A DNA stretch of 64,000 nucleotides from Deltaproteobacteria bacterium (GCA_022601195.1 JAHZIX010000044.1:124001-188000), one strand, 5' to 3'; numbered from the stretch's first letter, positions 49,884 through 59,555 are shown. Numbers and translations are program-made. The notes: generated by a model from the letters alone, not told the origin.

Positions 49884-50321
49884 ATGTTACCCTTCCGACT
49901 GCACCTCAAACCCGGGGAATCGCCCTACAGACAGGTGATCTATGCCGTCAAGAAGGCTATCGCCAGCCGGCGCATGAGGCCGGGGGATCCCTTCCCTTCG
50001 GTCCGCAAGCTAAGCCAAGCCCTCAAGATCAACCCCAACACCGCCCACAAAGCCGTGGCTGCGCTGATCGCTGAGGGGCTCCTAGAAGTCCGACCTGGAA
50101 TAGGTACGACAGTCGCCGAAGCTCAGACCATGTCTACCCAGGAGCGCCGAGAGCTGTTGAACGAACCTCTCGAACATCTGGTCGTCGAAGCCAAGCGCCT
50201 GGGCTTGAGCCGCAGCGATCTAGCGGCAGCTCTCGAAGAACACTGGGCGCTGCTGAGCTCTCCCAATGGACGCGACGAATCCGACGACAAGAAAGGCACC
50301 ACCGATGACTCACGCGATTGA
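49884..50321 (+). CDS. GntR-family regulator, YtrA subfamily
   Basis: The protein has 145 residues. The winged helix at about 10-72 (SPYRQVIYAVKKAIASRRM, RPGDPFPSVRKLSQALKINP, NTAHKAVAALIAEGLLEVRP) is followed by the short helical C-terminus typical of YtrA regulators, which lack an effector domain. Such regulators repress adjacent ABC-transporter operons, often those responding to cell-wall stress or antibiotics. It overlaps the ABC ATPase gene by 17 nt, and an apparent operator covers its own promoter. No ribosome site precedes ATG 49884; translation is probably leaderless. Confidence 0.92.
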   Translation: MLPFRLHLKPGESPYRQVIYAVKKAIASRRMRPGDPFPSVRKLSQALKINPNTAHKAVAALIAEGLLEVRPGIGTTVAEAQTMSTQERRELLNEPLEHLVVEAKRLGLSRSDLAAALEEHWALLSSPNGRDESDDKKGTTDDSRD

Positions 50322-51252
50322 AACCACCGCGCTGCGGCGAAAGTTCTGGCGTAAAGAAGCCGTCAAAGGGGTCGATCTGGCAGTTCCGAGCGGCAGCATC
50401 TACGCCTTCCTGGGACCTAACGGCGCCGGCAAGACAACCACCATCAAGATGCTGATGAATCTCTTGCGGCCCAGCAGCGGCGAGGCTCATATTCTGGGGA
50501 CTCCGAGCCATCGCCTGAGGGCTCGCCACTTCGAGTCCATCGGCTATGTATCCGAGAACCAAGAGCTGCCCGAGTGGATGACCGTGGAGCGCTTCCTCAA
50601 ATATCTGAAGCCCTTCTACCCCACCTGGGACGATGACTTCTGCGCCCAGTTACTAGACCGCTTCCAGCTGCCTCTCGACCGCAAACTCAAACACCTCTCT
50701 CGAGGCATGAAGGTGAAGGCATCCCTGGTCTCCTCCCTGGTTTACCACCCCCAATTGCTGGTGCTAGACGAGCCCTTCACAGGTCTCGACCCCCTGGTGA
50801 GAGACCAGCTCGTGGAAGGCGTTCTCGAGTTGGTCGATCAAGGAGACTGGACCGTATTCATTTCTTCCCACGACCTTCAGGAGGTAGAGAACATCGCCTC
50901 CCACGTGGGCTTTCTCTCTGATGGTCAGCTGTTGCTGTCGGAGAGCCAGGAGGAGCTCAAGGGACGGTTTCAGGAAATAGAAGTGGTGCTAGAGGAGCCC
51001 CAGCTGTGGCCAGTGGACGCTCCAGCAAGTTGGCACCGGGCTCAGGTGAGCGGAGAAGACAGAGCGCAGCGAGTGTTTCGTTTCACTGCAACGAACCCCA
51101 AGGAACTCGAAGACAACCACCTCCTGCGCTCCCTTTTCCCTGGCTTGGTGGACTCGTCTCAATCTTCCATGTCCTTGCGCTCGATCTTCGTCACGCTGGC
51201 CGAAAATCCTAGGATCGGTTTGCCTTCGCAGGCCCCGGAAGGGCATAGATGA
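50305..51252 (+). CDS. ABC transporter ATP-binding protein
   Basis: From ATG 50305 (AAAGG upstream, inside the end of the regulator gene) the protein has 315 residues. Walker A is GPNGAGKT (37-44), the signature is LSRGMK in place of LSGGQ, and Walker B is LLVLDEPFTGLDPL, followed by the switch His in ISSHDLQEVE. It is of the drug/bacitracin exporter type (BcrA/YtrB). The C-terminal ~90 residues are an extra soluble domain. The stop overlaps the first permease start (ATGA). Confidence 0.94.
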   Translation: MTHAIETTALRRKFWRKEAVKGVDLAVPSGSIYAFLGPNGAGKTTTIKMLMNLLRPSSGEAHILGTPSHRLRARHFESIGYVSENQELPEWMTVERFLKYLKPFYPTWDDDFCAQLLDRFQLPLDRKLKHLSRGMKVKASLVSSLVYHPQLLVLDEPFTGLDPLVRDQLVEGVLELVDQGDWTVFISSHDLQEVENIASHVGFLSDGQLLLSESQEELKGRFQEIEVVLEEPQLWPVDAPASWHRAQVSGEDRAQRVFRFTATNPKELEDNHLLRSLFPGLVDSSQSSMSLRSIFVTLAENPRIGLPSQAPEGHR

Positions 51253-52898
51253 AACACATCCTTCACCTGCTTCACTTCGACCTGTTGCGAACGAAGGGGC
51301 TGCTTTCTTTGTGGCTAGGAGCTCTGATCCTGCCTCTTTTTTTTCTCCTGACTCGAGAGCCCAGCTTCGAGAGGGCTCGTCTCGTCGAACCGGAATTTCC
51401 GGTAGGTGGCCTGCTCATCCTGCTCGCAGCCTTTCTCATTGCTCTCGTCTTTCACCAGCACCCTCCCTCTGGAAACTCTTTCTGGCTGACTCGCCCCATC
51501 CCCCCCATCCCCATGCTGGTCAGCAAGGTGAGTCTCCTCTTCCTCGGGATGCTCCTCCCAGCGATCGCCGGCAACCTAATATTCGGCGTAGCACAAGGGT
51601 TTGAGCCAGAGCAGATCGCCAGCAATCTTCAGGAAGCCGCAGTCGTCCTATTTCCTCCGATTGCGGCAGCTTGCGTCGCCGCAGTCTCAACTCGGGGTTT
51701 GGCTCACTTTCTCCTCTTATGGATTGTGGTCGACGTTGCGACCTCTTGGGCCACATTCCCGGTAGAAAGCGCCAGCCAGGCTGTCGGACTCGGCGCCGGG
51801 AGCCAAGAGAGTTGGCCCCTCGGGTGGCAACAGTTCGAAGTTCTAGTCGTGCTGGTGAGCTGCCTACTGGCCATTGCCGCCGCTTATGCTTGGCGGAACC
51901 AAAAAGCTACCGTACTTGTATTTCTCGGAGGGAGCGCCCTGCTCTCCTGCCTCTCCTTCCTACCGGCTTTGTTCCCGGCCCTCTCTTCCAACGGCATCTG
52001 TGGAGGTGCAGAAATCTCCACAGAAGGCCTAGAAATCTTCCAACAACGCCCCGCCCGCTTTGCCATGCACTACCCGGGCGGCGGGAAGGCTCGACCGCTG
52101 CTTCGAAGCCTGTCGCTCGACCTCGAGTCCAAGGGAAGCGACCCCGCGACTCTCTTCCAGCCCGAATTTTTGACGGCTCAACTCAGTCAGCCCAATGGAG
52201 ACAGCCTGAGGCTGGTCGGTAGAGGAGGCTCTTGGACCGGAAGTATTCCCTTTGGCAAGGCCCTGGACATTCCGACCCAGTTGAATGGTGTGCCCTCGCG
52301 GAACTTGCAGGTCCAAATATGGGCTCGGCAAAATCTCGCCTTCAGCCCGGCAGAAGAACTCGGTGAGCTCGACGGATCCCTCCGGCTTCGTGCATTTCGC
52401 TTCCGTCCGTGGCTTTCCCTACCGCTGAAACAGGGTGCCCAGGTACGCAACCGCGGCAGCGCCTTGTCGCTATCCAAGGTCGAGTTTGGACCGACGCGAG
52501 CCCGGATTCGACTCCTCCAATCGAGACCTGTTACCCATCAACGTAACCCTAATTCTGCACCGACCTATGCCCTGGTTCATCGGGCAAGAGGAGAAGCTCT
52601 GTTGCTCAGCGAGACTTCGACGAGCTCTCAACGGTTCCATTCGCTGAAGTATTTGGCGATGGAGGTCGAACGACGGGAAGTTGTCGTCGAGGGAACTCTC
52701 CCTTCGGGTACCTCCATCGGTCGTGATTGGTTTCAGCAATCCGAGCTCGTTGGCTTGGTTCCCTCCTGCATTGGCCGAGTAGAGGTAGACCTGACCCCAC
52801 AAGAATTCCAAGTAGAGCCTCTGGAGGAGACCCTAAAGCAGCTTCCGGTCTACCGCGGTACAACGGAAAAGGCCGCGATGCTGAGAGCACAAGGCTGA
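51249..52898 (+). CDS. ABC-2-like permease with large extracytoplasmic domain (1 of 3)
   Basis: The protein has 549 residues. About six transmembrane helices lie in residues 1-240 (LLSLWLGALILPLFFLL, FLIALVFHQHPP, LLFLGMLLPAIAGNLIFG, and others). They are followed by a ~300-residue soluble C-terminal part without a further membrane anchor. A motif shared with the next two genes, NSFWLTRPIPPIPMLVSK, lies near residue 78. It overlaps the ATPase gene by 4 nt. It is presumably a membrane subunit of the exporter; the soluble part may bind the substrate or face the cell wall. No named family recognised beyond ABC-2-like build. Confidence 0.75.
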   Translation: MKHILHLLHFDLLRTKGLLSLWLGALILPLFFLLTREPSFERARLVEPEFPVGGLLILLAAFLIALVFHQHPPSGNSFWLTRPIPPIPMLVSKVSLLFLGMLLPAIAGNLIFGVAQGFEPEQIASNLQEAAVVLFPPIAAACVAAVSTRGLAHFLLLWIVVDVATSWATFPVESASQAVGLGAGSQESWPLGWQQFEVLVVLVSCLLAIAAAYAWRNQKATVLVFLGGSALLSCLSFLPALFPALSSNGICGGAEISTEGLEIFQQRPARFAMHYPGGGKARPLLRSLSLDLESKGSDPATLFQPEFLTAQLSQPNGDSLRLVGRGGSWTGSIPFGKALDIPTQLNGVPSRNLQVQIWARQNLAFSPAEELGELDGSLRLRAFRFRPWLSLPLKQGAQVRNRGSALSLSKVEFGPTRARIRLLQSRPVTHQRNPNSAPTYALVHRARGEALLLSETSTSSQRFHSLKYLAMEVERREVVVEGTLPSGTSIGRDWFQQSELVGLVPSCIGRVEVDLTPQEFQVEPLEETLKQLPVYRGTTEKAAMLRAQG

Positions 52899-52914
52899 TG
52901 AGAAAGAGCGCAAG

Positions 52915-54570
52915 ATGAGACAAATCTTTCAGATCTACCGAAACGACCTGCGCCGGCTCTGGTTGCCCTGCTGCGGGTGGATCCTCCTCATCCTCCTCCG
53001 CTTGAGCCTCGTTTTGCTCTCGCCCACGGACGGAGAACCAGCGACGTACCCATGGGCCGAAACTCTCGACGGGTTGCTGCAATTGGGGATCCTTCTCCCG
53101 ATCCTCCTAGGTCTTCTGGTCCTCGAAGAGCCTCCCATGGGAACCCGGTCCTACTGGCTTTCGAGGCCGATCACCAGTCGGTCCTTGATGGCTGCCAAGG
53201 GTGGGTTCATCCTCTCCATTTTGATCCTCCCTGTAGCGGTCTCTCAAGCTATCGTGCTGCACCATTTGGGCATGGGCCATGAGGACCTCCAATCAGCTTC
53301 CGCCTTTGTCCTACTTCAACTCTCCTTCCTGGCCATGACGACTTGGGCATGGGCGACCCTAGCTCGTACCTTCTCCCGCTTCTTGGTAGGAATTTTTGGG
53401 CTCTCCATTCTTTGGGGGGTCGGGAAGTACTGGCTCCAAAAGCTCGCAATAGACAGGAATTTATGGCTGGACCCTTTCTGGATTCCCCAAGTTTCCGAGC
53501 GACTGACCGAGATCCAGCTCATCCTGATCAGCCTTGCCATCATTGCCGTCCAATATCGGAGCCGGCGGATATGGCGGTCTCTCTCCCTAGGCCTGGCGGG
53601 GCTGATTGCGGTCGTCGCCACCGCTGCCCTCTGGTCTTGGGACAACTTCGGGGCCAAAGAACTCGACTCCATGGAAGTCAGCTTCGACCGTGACTATTTC
53701 GGACCTCACGACAACCCCATGAAGCATCGCATTAACGGCGATATCTCGATCTACGGCCGGCTTGATGTCTCGCCGCTGCCAGCTGACCGATTCGTCAAGA
53801 TTCAACGGCACCGAAGCACTCTCAAGATCGACGGGGGTCCGGTTCTTCGATCTTTCGCTATCGGCCTCCACAAGACGAACCCTTCCGTAGCTCGAGAAGC
53901 TGCTCTCGGCGGCGCTCGAATTCTCAATCCATATGAAAAGAAATCGTATTGGGATCGAATTTTTCACATCCACCCAACTTCCTACGAACGCTACGCTGAA
54001 CAGCCGGGCCGATTGGAGCTACGGTCCCGCATCGAGAGCCATCGCTACGAAATCGTCTTCGAGCTGCCGTTTCGAGAAGGCGCATCAGCTAGCCAATCCG
54101 GTGACCAGCTGGCGATAGAGCTTATCGAGTCAAAGGGCCAGCGAGCCGATGTGCGATTCCTGGAAAGGAGCTTCAATCCCAAACCAGCTCCCTACCGATA
54201 TTCAAGAGAATTCTTCCTTCTGAATCGATCTCATGGGACCGCCGTCCAAGGGAGGTACGCTCGCAAAGAAAAAGCTCTCCTGCCCCCCCTTCGAAGCCAA
54301 GAAAGAGACGTTGCAGATATCTATGGGACTAGACGATCGTTGTCCCTCATCACTCAAGTCCCTCTGGTCCTCTTTCACCGCCAAACCAGGATCTTCGATC
54401 TCCCGGAAGAGATCTCCGACCCGGAAGGTTGGCTGAGCGACGCCCATCTCGTTCGCCTGGATCAATTTCTCGATGGCAAGGCGGTCCGAGAGGTCCTGGT
54501 AGAGGACTTCCGACTGATCGATAGCTCCGCACCGACCTTGAGAAGGAAACTCGGCAAAGAACCCAACTGA
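52915..54570 (+). CDS. ABC-2-like permease with large extracytoplasmic domain (2 of 3)
   Basis: The protein has 551 residues. It is a divergent paralogue of the preceding gene, with the same order: about six helices in the first 240 residues (WILLILLRLSLVLLS, LLPILLGLLVLEEP, FILSILILPVAVSQAIV, LAGLIAVVATAALWSW) and then a ~300-residue soluble domain. The shared motif appears as TRSYWLSRPITSRSLMAAK. The start, ATG 52915, lies 16 nt after the previous stop with only a weak ribosome site. The soluble part differs strongly in sequence from its neighbours, which suggests the three subunits have separate roles. Confidence 0.75.
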   Translation: MRQIFQIYRNDLRRLWLPCCGWILLILLRLSLVLLSPTDGEPATYPWAETLDGLLQLGILLPILLGLLVLEEPPMGTRSYWLSRPITSRSLMAAKGGFILSILILPVAVSQAIVLHHLGMGHEDLQSASAFVLLQLSFLAMTTWAWATLARTFSRFLVGIFGLSILWGVGKYWLQKLAIDRNLWLDPFWIPQVSERLTEIQLILISLAIIAVQYRSRRIWRSLSLGLAGLIAVVATAALWSWDNFGAKELDSMEVSFDRDYFGPHDNPMKHRINGDISIYGRLDVSPLPADRFVKIQRHRSTLKIDGGPVLRSFAIGLHKTNPSVAREAALGGARILNPYEKKSYWDRIFHIHPTSYERYAEQPGRLELRSRIESHRYEIVFELPFREGASASQSGDQLAIELIESKGQRADVRFLERSFNPKPAPYRYSREFFLLNRSHGTAVQGRYARKEKALLPPLRSQERDVADIYGTRRSLSLITQVPLVLFHRQTRIFDLPEEISDPEGWLSDAHLVRLDQFLDGKAVREVLVEDFRLIDSSAPTLRRKLGKEPN

Positions 54571-54636
54571 CTCTTCACCGGCGGAACACCTCTCAGCGAC
54601 CATGCAACCCGAAACGACCCTCCTCGAGGAGAAGCC

Positions 54637-56226
54637 ATGAACACGACGATCCTTCACCTTCGCCAAGACTTGGCTCGCCTCCGCTGGCTTGTAGCAGCTT
54701 GGCTCGCCATCGTTCTTGTTCGCTTTTCTTCTGCGCTCAGCAACCCGTTCACTGTCAGCGATCGAATCGACTCCTCACTGTGGGGCCTCGAGGGGATTCT
54801 GTTTTCGGCCGCTCCGGCATTGCTGACGATCCTGGTCATGCTGGGCCTCTCCCTCTATCGCCCAACCGCTTTCTGGCCTACCCGGCCATTTCGGCGCAGA
54901 GATCTCCTGAGCTCCAAACTCGCTTTCTTCGGCTTGGTCTTTTTGGGGCCCTTAGCCATCGGCCAGATCTTGGTTCTTAGCTCCTTTGGCGCAGGCTGGA
55001 AAGAAACCTTTTTCGGCCTGGCGGAAAGCCTCGCCTTCGAAACTGCCATTGTCCTTTGCATCGCTGGCCTGGCTGCTTTGGCCGGTACTTTGCCCCGGAC
55101 TCTGATCCTCCTATTGGGCATCTTCACTCTCTGTTCCGCTCTGTATTGGCCCCTAGCCAACCTCCTGAGATTTGATCACCACTACCTAGGAATACTCCAG
55201 GAGTTTTGGCTAATCTCATCCCGCGACCTGGGAACGGCATTGGTGGCCGCCGTCATGGCAGCTGCCTTGCTCATCTTTCAATTCTGGACTCGTCACCGTA
55301 AACGTGCCGTGGCCCTGGCGACCGTCTTCGGCCTCTCTTTGCTGGTCATTCACGTCTTATGGGCATGGCCCCTGAGCCGGTTTTTGGTGGCCACCACTAC
55401 GCAGGACGAAGCTCCCCACCTCAGCATCGAGAAACCCCGAGAGGGGTATCGTAGACATCAATCGGGGAATTCAAATCTGAGATTCCTTCTCTCCCAGCAG
55501 ATACTCAACAAGGTTCCTTCAGCAACCGCAGCAGAGTTGGCATTTTCAGAGGTCAACCTGCGGTATCCGGGATTGGAGCCCATTCGAAAGACATCGAGAG
55601 GGGGTCGATTCGGCTTTCATGAAGCTTCTGCCAGGGCTCTAAGCTTGGAGCCGGAGGACGGCACGAGCAACCACTCTCTTGAACTACCCAATCTCCTGCT
55701 CTACCTCACTCCACAGGAATTCAGTAGCATTGCTGATCTTCGAGGCTCCCTGGAAGCCCGAGGAGATGTCCGGCTCTTCCGGAATCAAATCAGTCACCAG
55801 ATCCGGATCGAGGAAGGAACCCGCGTCTCCGGGCAAGGTGTGTACATCCTTGTCGACAAAGTTCGCATTCTCCGCAAACAGATCATTGTGAACATTCAGG
55901 AGAGAGCGGTTGATTTGACTCTCTCCCCGCGATGTTGCGCGACCTACTGGTTAGAGATTCCTGCTGTACAAGAACAAGGAAGCAAGAACTTCTTTCGAGC
56001 TGAAGAAATCGGAGAGACCACAAGATATAGCCGACTTGGACACGCCTGGTTTCCCAAGGGGCAACACCGCCGACTTGGGCTCAGTTTTGCTCTCTGGGAA
56101 GAGCCTCACCTGCCGAAGAATTGGCTCGAAGAAGCCCGCATTCTCCGGGTAGACGGCTACCTCGAAAGTTACTCTGAGGTCGGTTTCACCATCAACCCCT
56201 TTTTCGCTCGAGATTTCCTCCGATGA
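54637..56226 (+). CDS. ABC-2-like permease with large extracytoplasmic domain (3 of 3)
   Basis: The protein has 529 residues, with GAGGAG upstream of ATG 54637. The N-terminal 240 residues hold about six helices (WLVAAWLAIVLVRFSSAL, ALLTILVMLGLSLYRP, LAFFGLVFLGPLAIGQILV, LIFQFWTRHRKRAVALATVF). The shared motif is TAFWPTRPFRRRDLLSSK. A ~280-residue soluble domain follows, with a CC pair near SPRCCATYWLE. It is the third of three consecutive paralogues, 66 nt after the second, and completes the putative exporter. Confidence 0.75.
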   Translation: MNTTILHLRQDLARLRWLVAAWLAIVLVRFSSALSNPFTVSDRIDSSLWGLEGILFSAAPALLTILVMLGLSLYRPTAFWPTRPFRRRDLLSSKLAFFGLVFLGPLAIGQILVLSSFGAGWKETFFGLAESLAFETAIVLCIAGLAALAGTLPRTLILLLGIFTLCSALYWPLANLLRFDHHYLGILQEFWLISSRDLGTALVAAVMAAALLIFQFWTRHRKRAVALATVFGLSLLVIHVLWAWPLSRFLVATTTQDEAPHLSIEKPREGYRRHQSGNSNLRFLLSQQILNKVPSATAAELAFSEVNLRYPGLEPIRKTSRGGRFGFHEASARALSLEPEDGTSNHSLELPNLLLYLTPQEFSSIADLRGSLEARGDVRLFRNQISHQIRIEEGTRVSGQGVYILVDKVRILRKQIIVNIQERAVDLTLSPRCCATYWLEIPAVQEQGSKNFFRAEEIGETTRYSRLGHAWFPKGQHRRLGLSFALWEEPHLPKNWLEEARILRVDGYLESYSEVGFTINPFFARDFLR

Positions 56227-56289
56227 GGGGTAGAAAACGAGGCCTACGTTCGCGCTTCCCTGCCTAGGGCTGAACTCCGACGCGTTACT

Positions 56290-57801
56290 ATGGGCTCTAT
56301 GAAGCCCGCGTCCCCAGCACAGCTCACCGAGTTTTCATTTGGCACCTTTGACCTCCAAACGCAGCCTTATCGACTCCGACAGGATGGCACCGACCTAGAG
56401 ATCACTCCCCAACAAGCACAACTCCTAGAGTTAATGCTCCAGAATGCCGGCACCATCGTCACCCGTCAGAAAATTCGCGAGACGCTATGGCCTGCGGATG
56501 TTCACGTGGACTTCGACCGCAACATCAACTTCTGTGTTACCCGCCTTCGCGCAGCCCTCGGTGACGATGCGAGCTCTCCTCGGTTTATCGAAACGGTACC
56601 CCGCAAGGGCTACAGATTCGTCTTTCCTTTGTCGGGCGGAGATCCTCTGACAAACGTCTCCCCGTCGCGAGAACTCTCCGGACGGAAGAGATGGCTTGTC
56701 CTCGGCGGTGCTGGGCTAGCGGCAGCTTTCGGCTTGATGTTAGTCGGCTTGGTGACCCGCGGCGGAGCAGCCTCCGCCCCATCCGTGGCCTCCGGCGAGA
56801 CCCAGGTCACCCACATCAACAAGTTGTACTGGAACGCTTGCGGCGCCGCTGCCCTGGAGGCCGGTCTCCCCAGCGAGGCAAAAGAGGCCCTGTTTCGAGC
56901 CTGCTATCGCATTGAGGGGTCCGAAGGGTCCCAGCTCCGCCAAGCTGCAGAAGCGTTTGAGTATGTCCTGACCCTCAAACCCGAATTCGAGCCTGCCATC
57001 GCCGGGCTGGCCCGGGTCGCTTATATGTTCGGCGATTGGGAACAAGCAGATTCGAGGACCCGGCTCGCCCTCGAGCTCAACCCTCAGAGCACCGATGCCT
57101 TGTTGACGAAAGCGGAGATAGCCTTTCGGCATCACTTCGATTGGCCCGAAGCAGAGAGGCTCTTCCGCCACACGATGGCTCTCGATCCCAATTTCTTACC
57201 GGCTCGCACCGGCTTAGCTAGCCTCCTGTCCGCCCAAGGGCGGTTTACCGAATCGGTTCGCCTATCGCAAGAGACCAAAGAGAGCTTTCCTCTGAGCCTT
57301 CATGCAAGATCGGAGTTTGCGGAGGAACTCTATTTCGCCGGCCAGTTCAACGAAGCTATCGAGGAAGCCCAACGGGTGGTCGAGGTAGATATGGAACGGC
57401 CTGAAGCCTGGCTGTTGATCATCCATAGCCACGTAGCCCTCGGGCAGCTCGACAGCGCCTTGGGGGAGGCTAATCGCTTACTGAAAGACCTCGGGTTCGA
57501 AGAATTGGCCGACTTGGACCAATTATGGGAAGCCCTTTCTCATCAGCACGTTGGCAACTCATCCGATCCAGATCAGTGGTCAGAGAAGGCATTCTTTACT
57601 CTAGCGGCAGGTCGACTAGAAGAGGCCTGGGAATTCATGAAGCGAGCCTGCATCGAACGCTCCGGGTGGAGTCTGCCGTACTTTGATGTCGACCCCCGAT
57701 TCGCTCCCTTTCGCGATGAGGACGAGTTGCAGAACCTAGAAAACTGTTTGCGCCTAGGCTTCCCCCATTGGCCGCCGAGACTCAGGAAAGCAGAGCAATA
57801 A
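56290..57801 (+). CDS. CadC-like membrane regulator: winged helix, one span, TPRs
   Basis: The protein has 503 residues. An OmpR/PhoB-type DNA-binding winged helix lies at 16-112 (ITPQQAQLLELMLQNAGTIV, VTRLRAALGDDASSPRFIET, PRKGYRF), a membrane helix at about 134-156, and an extracytoplasmic TPR domain from about 200 to 450. There is no receiver domain, so it is a one-component sensor that binds DNA while anchored, like CadC or ToxR. It lies 63 nt after the third permease on the same strand and may control or sense output of the exporter. ATG 56299 is an alternative start. Confidence 0.88.
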   Translation: MGSMKPASPAQLTEFSFGTFDLQTQPYRLRQDGTDLEITPQQAQLLELMLQNAGTIVTRQKIRETLWPADVHVDFDRNINFCVTRLRAALGDDASSPRFIETVPRKGYRFVFPLSGGDPLTNVSPSRELSGRKRWLVLGGAGLAAAFGLMLVGLVTRGGAASAPSVASGETQVTHINKLYWNACGAAALEAGLPSEAKEALFRACYRIEGSEGSQLRQAAEAFEYVLTLKPEFEPAIAGLARVAYMFGDWEQADSRTRLALELNPQSTDALLTKAEIAFRHHFDWPEAERLFRHTMALDPNFLPARTGLASLLSAQGRFTESVRLSQETKESFPLSLHARSEFAEELYFAGQFNEAIEEAQRVVEVDMERPEAWLLIIHSHVALGQLDSALGEANRLLKDLGFEELADLDQLWEALSHQHVGNSSDPDQWSEKAFFTLAAGRLEEAWEFMKRACIERSGWSLPYFDVDPRFAPFRDEDELQNLENCLRLGFPHWPPRLRKAEQ

Positions 57802-57802
57802 G

Positions 57803-57839
57803 TCCCGATCCTGTGCGATGCAGGCGCACAAGACCGGGA
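57803..57839. terminator. Hairpin in convergent gap after the CadC-like gene
   Basis: TCCCG (57803-57807) pairs with CGGGA (57835-57839), and inside it TGTGCG (57812-57817) pairs with CGCACA (57825-57830). It lies immediately after the TAA at 57801 and 30 nt from the stop of the convergent beta-helix gene. No T-run is present. Confidence 0.5.
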
Positions 57840-57869
57840 TTCCAAGAAGAGTAGAAGGCCAAACAGCTT

Positions 57870-59555
57870 TTATAGGTTTGGATCACATTGGGCTGAGCCC
57901 ACACCGGAAGTGGTGTTTCCTCTATCCACCGTTAGTAACGGATCCAGGCCAGCCAGGTATTGGATCTGTTTGTTCGGGTCGCAACCGGCAACACTATTGT
58001 CGAGCACCGCCGTCGGATGGAGATCCAGCAGGAGGCCACGCTGCACTGACGGTGTGGCATCGATGCAGGTGAGACTGTTCCCAGCCACCAATCCCCCACT
58101 CTTGCGGTAGCGAATCACCGAGTCCGCGGCGGTGCTACTCCCAGCTTCTGCCAAAGGACCAAGGACATTCCCCTCGATCAGGCTGTCTTCGCCGGCGGCC
58201 CAGATGACATTCTTTCTGCCGCACTCGAAAACGTTGTCCGAGATCAGGGCTCGAGGACTCGTGGTCCACAAAGCACGCGGGCCGATGTCGAAGAACTCGT
58301 TGCCGACGATCGCTCCGTCTGCCGCCGTTGTCTCGAAGAAAACCGCTGGCCCGGTGGCCGCCCCGGTCGCAATACGCATGAACTGGTTTTGAGCCACCAA
58401 GCCACCCACCGCATCCATTTGAACGGCGGCGCCGGTTCCGGAAATCGTGTTGATGGTGTCGAAGAGGTTGTGGCTCACTTCGACTCGCTCCGCCTTATTC
58501 TCCACCCAAACCACCGGTAAACCTGTCTCGATGTCACTCAGCGAATTGCCAGCAATGAGGATGTCCTGGCTCTGCTCAAACAGGGTGATGGTGGCCTCTT
58601 GAGTGACACCACTCGAGAAAGAAAAATCGTGAAATCGATTTCCGGCAATGGTGACCTGGGTGGCCCGGTTACGGATTGCCCCCCGCTGATTGTTGAAGAA
58701 TTCGTTATCGATCACCCGCACCTGCTCCACTACGGCTCCTGGAATAACCCCCTGGGTAATCTGTATTCCGTTGCCAAAGTTGTCTGAAAGGGTCGCTCCA
58801 GTGACTTCTATGTCTCGATCCAACTGATCGAGCTCACTTTCGATATCTATTCCAGCACCGGGTAGATCGTCTCCGGAGCGAGCGAATAATCCACCCACCA
58901 CGCGGGCATTTCGAGCCTCTGCGATGGTGAGACCATTGCGGCTATTGTCGAGGGCGTCACAGTCGACTAGAGAGATGTTCTCGGTTGGGTCAATGTTGCC
59001 ACCAAGGTCCATCGAATAACCTTTGATATGAATGCCGTCCCTGGCCGAATTGACTCCTCGAACGCGAGTCAGCAAAGAAGGAGGCCGAGGGTCCTGGGGG
59101 GTCACTCCCACCGGGGTCGATCCCCGAATGATGAGATTGTCGTCCAGACAATCAACACAGGCACAGCCATCCGGTATGGGGGTTTGACTGCAATCGAGAT
59201 CTCGATTGCCATCGAAAGTGAGGTCCCGAATCTCAAAGCCGTTGCTATGCTTGATGATCAACCCCCCTTCCCCAATGGAGCTCAGCAAAGTGGCACCATT
59301 GCCTTCGATGACAAAACCAGTACCACCGTTGATCTTCAGGATGGTGCGAGTGAAACAGGTCTCCCCGGCGGGAAACTCCAAGATATCTCCATTCTTGATT
59401 GTATTGAGGGCGGTCTGAATCTCATCATGGTCATTCACGGCGCCATCGCACTCGGCATCAAAATCCGCCTTGAGAAAGTAGCGGGTCCCTGCAGCCTCGA
59501 CGCCGGGCGCTACGGCCGCGGCTACTAGTAGAACGATCAGTAGACACTTGTTCAT
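57870..59555 (-). CDS. Secreted parallel beta-helix repeat protein
   Basis: From ATG 59555 (AGGAGGT 7 nt upstream) the protein has 561 residues and a signal peptide MNKCLLIVLLVAAAVAPG... cleaved near VEAAG (about 22). It opens with a pectate-lyase/Pel9-like segment (DAECDGAVNDHDEIQTALNT, GDILEFPAG), then many short right-handed beta-helix coils with N-rich turns (ITGNxF-like: VIDNEFFNNQRGAIRN, ISDNVFECGRKNVIWA). A Cys-rich loop (DGCACVDCLDDN) lies near 135. Polysaccharide lyase or glycosidase activity is possible but no catalytic residues are clear. It lies 216 nt downstream of carB. Confidence 0.85.
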   Translation of the reverse strand: MNKCLLIVLLVAAAVAPGVEAAGTRYFLKADFDAECDGAVNDHDEIQTALNTIKNGDILEFPAGETCFTRTILKINGGTGFVIEGNGATLLSSIGEGGLIIKHSNGFEIRDLTFDGNRDLDCSQTPIPDGCACVDCLDDNLIIRGSTPVGVTPQDPRPPSLLTRVRGVNSARDGIHIKGYSMDLGGNIDPTENISLVDCDALDNSRNGLTIAEARNARVVGGLFARSGDDLPGAGIDIESELDQLDRDIEVTGATLSDNFGNGIQITQGVIPGAVVEQVRVIDNEFFNNQRGAIRNRATQVTIAGNRFHDFSFSSGVTQEATITLFEQSQDILIAGNSLSDIETGLPVVWVENKAERVEVSHNLFDTINTISGTGAAVQMDAVGGLVAQNQFMRIATGAATGPAVFFETTAADGAIVGNEFFDIGPRALWTTSPRALISDNVFECGRKNVIWAAGEDSLIEGNVLGPLAEAGSSTAADSVIRYRKSGGLVAGNSLTCIDATPSVQRGLLLDLHPTAVLDNSVAGCDPNKQIQYLAGLDPLLTVDRGNTTSGVGSAQCDPNL

